This document shows, in pieces, positions 59,932 to 64,000 of a stretch of DNA of 64,000 nt. The notes under the pieces are model-generated. The model did not search any database, was not told the DNA's origin, and worked only from the letters and a program-made list of their open reading frames with translations. Source of the DNA: Brevibacillus panacihumi (GTDB taxonomy: Bacteria > Bacillota > Bacilli > Brevibacillales > Brevibacillaceae); NCBI RefSeq assembly GCF_003710985.1, contig NZ_RHHT01000002.1, positions 434,001 to 498,000 of the forward strand, given 5' to 3'. Position 1 is the first letter of the stretch; each line of letters opens with the position of its first letter. The translations under genes were made by a program, and so were the position numbers.

Positions 59932-60669
59932 ATGGCAGAAGAATGGTTTGAACGCAGCTTTCGCGAAGATTATGTGCTGGTGTACCGGCACCGTGATGAT
60001 TCGGCAGCAGATGAGGAAATCGCCAATTTGCTCGAACGACTGCCGATCAAGGCGACAGGAAAAGTGCTTGATCTTTGCTGTGGAAGCGGCCGACATTCGC
60101 GTGCACTGGCTCGTCGGGGATACGAAGTCGTTGGAGTCGATTTATCGCCTGTCCTATTGAAGCTGGCGGAAGAGCAAAATCACTATCCAAAGCTCCGTTT
60201 TGCCCGCTGTGACATGCGAGAAATCCCGTTTCGCGAGGAATTTGACATCGTCGTCAATCTCTTCACCAGCTTTGGTTACTTCACTTCGGATGAGGAGAAT
60301 GCGAAAGTCGTCCAAAACATGGCCCAAGCGTTAAAACAGGGCGGTGAATTAATCCTGGATTACCTCAATCCCGCTTTTGTCAAAGATCATCTGGTCCCGC
60401 ATTCCACCAAGGAAGTAGAGGACTTGCTCATCGAGGAGAAACGCTGGATTGAGGATGGATTTGTGAAAAAGCGGATTTCAATCAAAGACGATTCGTCTCA
60501 TGAGCCGCGGGAGTATATGGAGCAGGTTCGCCTGTTCAGCGTGGAGCAGATGATGGCGATGCTGGAACAGGCAGGATTTGGACAGATTCAGGTATTTGGC
60601 AATTATGTCTTCGAGCCCTATGTCGCTCCTGACTCCCCGCGCATGATCTTCTATGCAGTGAAGATGTAA
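59932..60669 (+). CDS. Class I SAM-dependent methyltransferase
   Basis: A 245-residue methyltransferase. SAM-binding motif I KVLDLCCGSGRHSRALARRG near residue 44, motif II VVGVDLSPVLLKLAEEQ near 66, and motif IV/V FDIVVNLFTSFGYF near 103 define the fold. The LCCGSGRHS variant and FGYF element are shared with a broad group of bacterial methyltransferases of unknown substrate. ATG 59932 follows AAAGGAG; a TATAAT -10 lies around 59893. It stands alone between the kinase pair and a dehydratase-like gene. The substrate cannot be predicted. Confidence 0.85.
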   Translation: MAEEWFERSFREDYVLVYRHRDDSAADEEIANLLERLPIKATGKVLDLCCGSGRHSRALARRGYEVVGVDLSPVLLKLAEEQNHYPKLRFARCDMREIPFREEFDIVVNLFTSFGYFTSDEENAKVVQNMAQALKQGGELILDYLNPAFVKDHLVPHSTKEVEDLLIEEKRWIEDGFVKKRISIKDDSSHEPREYMEQVRLFSVEQMMAMLEQAGFGQIQVFGNYVFEPYVAPDSPRMIFYAVKM

Positions 60670-60759
60670 ATGGGTTGCGGATAAGCGTGACTAACAGCAG
60701 TCTCCCCTGAATATGATGGTGTTACTACCGTTCATCGGGTCTACGAGGGGGAGTTTGTG

Positions 60760-61044
60760 ATGAGCAGACTGTCGGTCGAGCAGGTTAAGCTGTATCTCGG
60801 GAAGGTGCCAGGCTGGAGGTTGGTGGAAGATCGGATGGCGTTGTCCCGGACGTATGAATGTTCTGATTTTGCTTCTGCCATGCGGCTTGTCAATCGGGTT
60901 GCCGAAATGTTGGAACATGACAGTCAGCATGTGGAGATTCGCATCAACGCCAACCTGGTCACCTTTGTCCTTGCGACGAGGGAAGCGAGGGGTCTGACAG
61001 GCAAGGATTTTGCCCTGGCACAGACCATCACCAAAGTCGGTTGA
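60760..61044 (+). CDS. Pterin-4a-carbinolamine dehydratase-like protein, degenerate active site
   Basis: A 94-residue protein with the length and overall pattern of pterin-4a-carbinolamine dehydratases (PhhB/DCoH): WRLVEDRMALSRTYECSDFA, then AMRLVNRVAEMLEHDSQH near 40-57 and LVTFVLATREARGLTGKDFA near 66-85. The family's catalytic HHP reads QHV (Gln56-His57-Val58) and the later His of STHE reads Arg74 (ATRE); only Asp83 and one His remain. It may therefore be inactive as a dehydratase, or serve a structural or regulatory role. ATG 60760 follows GAGGGGGAG; a GTG at 60757 is possible. No aromatic amino acid hydroxylase gene lies nearby. Confidence 0.75.
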   Translation: MSRLSVEQVKLYLGKVPGWRLVEDRMALSRTYECSDFASAMRLVNRVAEMLEHDSQHVEIRINANLVTFVLATREARGLTGKDFALAQTITKVG

Positions 61045-61068
61045 CAAAAACGCAGGGCATATTGCTGG

Positions 61069-61099
61069 AAAGCCGCATTCGCGAGACGAGGCGGCTTTT
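61069..61099 (+). terminator. Rho-independent terminator
   Basis: AAAGCCGC pairs with GCGGCTTT around a 14-base loop, followed by TTCGC. Confidence 0.75.
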
Positions 61100-61192
61100 C
61101 GCATTCCGGGCGTAGCATCTGGAAAAGCCATCTGCTATGATTGGCTGTAAGTGTACAGCTTTGATGGCTGTAGTCAATTCGGAGGGATTATC

Positions 61193-61513
61193 ATGGACAT
61201 CCAGCAGCATGAGCAATTGCTCAAAATCTTGACAGAGGAATACGCGAATAAAGTGCTTACAGTCTCCTACACTCAGTGGGATGCGGAGGGGGAGGATGAG
61301 GAAGAGACCCAGTTCCGTGCAACTCTGGCTTCGGCTACGCTTACGAACAACGAGTTTACAGAAAAAGATCTGCTGCTGGTCTTCGCCGCTGAAGACGGGG
61401 AGCATATCGAGATCCTGATGGAAATTCCCAGCGAGGAAGCAGACCTGGCAGCAAACGAAGCAGGCCGCCTCTCCATCTTCGGGACGGAAGCCGAGCTCGT
61501 GCTCGAATCATGA
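61193..61513 (+). CDS. Small acidic protein of unknown function (106 aa)
   Basis: A 106-residue strongly acidic protein (runs such as DAEGEDEEETQF and AAEDGEHIEILMEIPSEEAD). It has an N-terminal helix (DIQQHEQLLKILTEEYANK) and then alternating strands, with a pattern close to DUF1292-type or other small adaptor folds. I do not recognise a definite family. ATG 61193 follows CGGAGGG. The next gene starts on its stop codon (ATGA), so the two are probably translated together. Confidence 0.7.
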   Translation: MDIQQHEQLLKILTEEYANKVLTVSYTQWDAEGEDEEETQFRATLASATLTNNEFTEKDLLLVFAAEDGEHIEILMEIPSEEADLAANEAGRLSIFGTEAELVLES

Positions 61514-62283
61514 GATCCGCTCGCACTTCCCGTTACATCGGCACTCCGGAGCCGATGATGCATCATGAAAGGTATCATTGTGAAAAGTATATAAAACGAA
61601 ACAAAGCCTCGCTGATCCGGGCGGGTCGTTATCTGGTAGATACAAAAGCATTGCTCGCCCTGTTTCATCTGGACTGCGGCCATTGCCGGCAGGTGCACCG
61701 GGAAACCTGCTGCGAAGGGGGGCAGCCTTACGCAGTGGATGATTGGCAGGTCACGCTGCTGGAACAGGAATTGCCTGCGATCGCAAGCTATGCGCAGGAT
61801 GCCCGAGTGCGACAGAGAATGACAGCAAAAGACGTCTGGGACCAGAACGCCGGTACCATCCGCATGCAGCACGGAAACTGCCTGTTCTATCAGGAATTGG
61901 CCGCCGGAAGCTACGGATGCGCCATCCATGCGTATGCGGAGCAGACGGGACGAGAGCTGGAACCATTGAAGCCCTTTAGCTGTCAGCTATACCCGCTCGA
62001 TTTAATCGAGACGGATCAAGGAATCCTGGTGACAGCAGTGACCCCGGAGACATCCTCTTTTTCGCGCTGGGGCACGGATTATTTGGACCATTTTTATTGC
62101 GCTAGCCCGGAACGCAGAAAACAGGCTGTCCACCTCGATGAACAGCTTTTTTCTCTGAGCGGCTATCGCCCAGCTTACCTGTGGAATTTGGCCTTGCTTC
62201 GGTATGTGCTGCAAGACGAAGCAGATAGGATCGAGGCACTTTTGCAGGAGATGGCACAACAGCGTGCGGCAAGCACGTGCTAA
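61510..62283 (+). CDS. DUF3109/YkgJ-like cysteine-cluster protein
   Basis: A 257-residue protein with the Cys pattern of the zinc/iron-chelating YkgJ/DUF3109 group: HLDCGHCRQVHRETCCEGGQ near residue 54, GNCLFYQ near 121, YGCAIHAYA near 135 and PFSCQLYPLD near 155. All four Cys blocks are kept, so it probably binds a metal or iron-sulfur cluster. The N-terminal start is uncertain: ATG 61510 overlaps the previous stop but has no ribosome site, whereas ATG 61558 has a GGAG seven bases upstream. Coupled to the acidic protein gene. Function unknown. Confidence 0.72.
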   Translation: MRSARTSRYIGTPEPMMHHERYHCEKYIKRNKASLIRAGRYLVDTKALLALFHLDCGHCRQVHRETCCEGGQPYAVDDWQVTLLEQELPAIASYAQDARVRQRMTAKDVWDQNAGTIRMQHGNCLFYQELAAGSYGCAIHAYAEQTGRELEPLKPFSCQLYPLDLIETDQGILVTAVTPETSSFSRWGTDYLDHFYCASPERRKQAVHLDEQLFSLSGYRPAYLWNLALLRYVLQDEADRIEALLQEMAQQRAASTC

Positions 62284-62322
62284 CAACATACAGCTTGATC
62301 TAGGAAAGAAGGAGTCACTGTG

Positions 62323-62832
62323 ATGAAAGGGAAAACAACACAAGAATCGCGCACGATCCAGGCTTCCCTGGTGCAGCCCTCAGATACCAATTACCACGGC
62401 ACCATCTTCGGCGGAACGATGATGGCCTATGTTGATGAAGTAGCCGCTATCGCCGCGATGCGCCATTCACGGCGTCCAGTCGTGACGGCGTCGATCGATT
62501 CCATCGATTTTCTCGCCCCGGTAAAGATGGGGCAGTCGATCTGCCTGGAGGCATATGTATCGTCAACTGGCAAAACGTCTATGGAAATATTTGTAAAAGT
62601 GGTAGCTGAAAATTTGCGGACGGGTGAGCGGGTGCTGACGGCGACGTCGTTCCTTACATTCGTCGCTCTGGATGAAGACGGGAATCCCACCGAGGTTCCG
62701 CCGTTGATTCCGGAAACTGAAACGGAAAAATACCTGTTGGATACCGCAGAAGAACGCAAAAAAATGCGCAAGGAGCGCAAGCAGAACACGCAAGCCTTCA
62801 TCGATAAGCTGACGATTAAAAAAACGATTTGA
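62323..62832 (+). CDS. Acyl-CoA thioesterase (YkhA/hot-dog fold)
   Basis: A 169-residue hot-dog-fold thioesterase of the acyl-CoA hydrolase/YkhA group. N-terminal LVQPSDTNYHGTIFGGTMMAYVDEVAA near 17 contains the catalytic-site Asn/Asp-type elements. TASIDSIDFLAPVKMGQSI near 58 and TSMEIFVKVVAENLRTGER near 88 are core strands. The C-terminal 40 residues are highly charged, a tail typical of this subgroup. It hydrolyses fatty acyl-CoA. ATG 62323 follows AAGGAG; a GTG at 62320 is adjacent. Confidence 0.9.
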   Translation: MKGKTTQESRTIQASLVQPSDTNYHGTIFGGTMMAYVDEVAAIAAMRHSRRPVVTASIDSIDFLAPVKMGQSICLEAYVSSTGKTSMEIFVKVVAENLRTGERVLTATSFLTFVALDEDGNPTEVPPLIPETETEKYLLDTAEERKKMRKERKQNTQAFIDKLTIKKTI

Positions 62833-62874
62833 GCAAACAGCTCCAACAAGTGATGGTAAAAGGGGGAGAGGCGT

Positions 62875-63795
62875 ATGAAGTACCGCCGTCTTGGAAAAAC
62901 CGAAATGAATGTTTCCGTCGTAGGAGTCGGGACATGGCAGTTTGGCGGCGAATGGGGAATGGATTTTACGCAGGCCGAAGTAGATCAGATTTTACATAAG
63001 GCGAAGGAGCTGGGAATTAATCTGATCGATACGGCGGAATGCTACGGCGATCATCTGTCGGAGCGCCTGATCGGTGATTACCTGAAGCGAGACCGGCGAG
63101 AAGACTGGATCGTCGCGACGAAATTCGGACATCATTTCCACGACCGCTTTACAAGAACCAATGAGTACGGAGCGGATGAGGTTTTGGCGCAGCTCGACCG
63201 ATCCTTGAAAGCACTGCAAACGGATTATATCGACCTGTATCAATTCCATTCCGGTCCTGATGAAGCGTTTGACAACGACGCGCTGTGGACGATGCTGGAC
63301 AAACAGGTGAGCGCAGGGAAAATTCGACATCTTGGCCTGTCCATTGCGAAGAACGACAACCTGCACCAAACGTCCTCCGCTTCGCAAGTAAATGCCAAAA
63401 CCATTCAGGTCGTGTACAATCGATTGGATCGCAAGCCGGAAGAAGCGGTATTTGCTTCTTGCGAGGAGCAGGATCTCGGTGTATTGGCGCGCGTACCGTT
63501 GGCGAGCGGATATTTGAGCGGAAAGTACAAGCCGGGTGCTGTATTTGCGGGTAACGACGTCCGCCATCGCCACGATCCCGAGCATGTCAAGAACCTCCTG
63601 CAGCAGGTGGAGGAGATCCAGCGGACAGAAGTTCCGGAAGGCGTAGACATGGCGCAATGGGCCCTGGCTTGGTGCCTCAACCATCCGGCAGTGACGGCGG
63701 TAATCCCGGGCAGCAAGAGCCCGGCGCAGGTCGAAGCCAATGCAAAAGCGGCCCTGCTCGTGCGTGATGATCATCCGCAGGCAAGACCGCTGTAG
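62875..63795 (+). CDS. Aldo/keto reductase
   Basis: A 306-residue (beta/alpha)8 NADPH-dependent reductase. Catalytic tetrad positions: Asp in NLIDTAECYGDH near residue 46, Tyr at 51, Lys in IVATKFGHH near 80 and His in DLYQFHSGPDE near 118. The NADP-binding end reads TAVIPGSKSPAQVEANAKAA near 275. It reduces aldehydes or ketones; the substrate is unknown. ATG 62875 follows GGGGGAGAGG. It is convergent with the DCC-family gene, with stop codons six bases apart and no clear terminator between them. Confidence 0.9.
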   Translation: MKYRRLGKTEMNVSVVGVGTWQFGGEWGMDFTQAEVDQILHKAKELGINLIDTAECYGDHLSERLIGDYLKRDRREDWIVATKFGHHFHDRFTRTNEYGADEVLAQLDRSLKALQTDYIDLYQFHSGPDEAFDNDALWTMLDKQVSAGKIRHLGLSIAKNDNLHQTSSASQVNAKTIQVVYNRLDRKPEEAVFASCEEQDLGVLARVPLASGYLSGKYKPGAVFAGNDVRHRHDPEHVKNLLQQVEEIQRTEVPEGVDMAQWALAWCLNHPAVTAVIPGSKSPAQVEANAKAALLVRDDHPQARPL

Positions 63796-63801
63796 GCAGA
63801 A

Positions 63802-64000
63802 CTAATCGAGAAAACGCGCTCGCATCGCAGGGGTGGGCAAAAAGCATTGTTCGCTTTTGCCGAACCAGCGGTAGCGATTGCGGGCAATCCATAGATAGAC
63901 CGGATCGCGAAGAAAACGGGGGATGGCTAGCCCAAGCAAACTGAGGGCGCGCCATCCCCCGCCCAGTTTTTTTCCGACCTGCAAGGCAGCATCAGATTTG
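63802..64000 (-). CDS. DCC-family thiol-disulfide oxidoreductase-like protein, 5' end outside window
   Basis: The minus-strand frame runs open from the window edge to a TAG at 63802-63804. About 65 residues are seen: KSDAALQVGKKLGGGWRALS, then IPRFLRDPVYLWIARNRYRW and FGKSEQCFLPTPAMRARFLD. These are the C-terminal landmarks of the DCC/DUF393 family (YuxK-like), named for an N-terminal DxxCxxC that would lie beyond the edge. Function in the family is not established; a redox role has been proposed from the motif. Confidence 0.85.
   Translation of the reverse strand, partial: KSDAALQVGKKLGGGWRALSLLGLAIPRFLRDPVYLWIARNRYRWFGKSEQCFLPTPAMRARFLD

Overview
The window looks like a chromosomal segment of a spore-forming Firmicute of the Paenibacillaceae, most probably Brevibacillus. 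The grounds are: strong AGGAGG-type ribosome sites with frequent GTG and TTG starts; spore genes (spore photoproduct lyase, a YhcN/YlaJ lipoprotein, a tiny YjcZ-type protein); an SLH-domain surface protein; a SigL-type (sigma-54) 4-aminobutyrate cluster; and many genes with clear Bacillus relatives (TrmK, YqfO/Nif3, AcsA, Dgk/Dck, YpuI). There are no insertion sequences, phage genes, CRISPR arrays or toxin-antitoxin modules. The genus call is inference from gene content.

Layout. 1-7.6 kb: a membrane protein cut by the window edge, a small membrane protein, an acyl-CoA dehydrogenase, trmK with a Nif3-family gene, and a two-gene unit of an SLH-domain protein and an S41 processing protease joined by an ATGA overlap. 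7.7-9.9 kb: a phosphodiesterase and an EEP-family nuclease/phosphatase whose 3' ends overlap. 10-10.5 kb: six tRNA genes (Ser-GCT, Met, Trp, His, Cys, Arg). 10.7-14.7 kb: a secreted protein, a TPR lipoprotein, a radical SAM protein, a glycerophosphodiesterase and a 27-residue YjcZ-type protein. 14.9-22.9 kb: a catabolic block related to B. subtilis kamA-yodPQRST (AblB/YodP acetyltransferase, PucR regulator, class III aminotransferase, two CoA-transferase subunits, M20 deacylase, aldehyde dehydrogenase) without kamA, followed by tRNA-Ser(TGA).

23-29 kb: an intergenic stretch with three successive terminators, a fatty acyl-CoA ligase, a cell-wall enzyme fusing a NamZ/DUF1343 domain to a NodB deacetylase, a copper-amine-oxidase-type surface protein, and a YhcN-like lipoprotein whose ribosome site lies in a hairpin. 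29-36 kb: a 1066-residue MalT/SARP-type regulator, then a TetR regulator with its own palindromic operator driving an HlyD adaptor and an ABC-2 permease, then a DUF3907 protein. 36-43 kb: mostly minus-strand genes (flavodoxin-fold reductase, S8 protease, TRIC channel, Cof phosphatase, MsmX-type ATPase, CdaR-like regulator, metallophosphoesterase).

43-49 kb: acetate-CoA ligase, then a self-contained sigma-54 circuit: a PAS/AAA+ activator, three matching upstream inverted repeats, a -24/-12 promoter, gabT and gabD. 49-54 kb: a CzcO-like flavoprotein divergent from a YcgR/YcgQ-type membrane pair with an ArsR/CadC-like palindrome between them, then a NarL-type two-component pair. 54-64 kb: thiD, an ECF sigma factor with a DUF4179 partner, splB with a small upstream gene, two deoxynucleoside kinases, a methyltransferase, a pterin-dehydratase-like protein lacking canonical catalytic residues, a DUF3109-like protein, an acyl-CoA thioesterase, an aldo/keto reductase and the 3' part of a DCC-family gene.

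Taken together, the strongest themes are use of amino acids and acyl groups (two related aminotransferase plus aldehyde-dehydrogenase units, two acyl-CoA ligases, an acyl-CoA dehydrogenase and a thioesterase) and remodelling of the envelope and spore.
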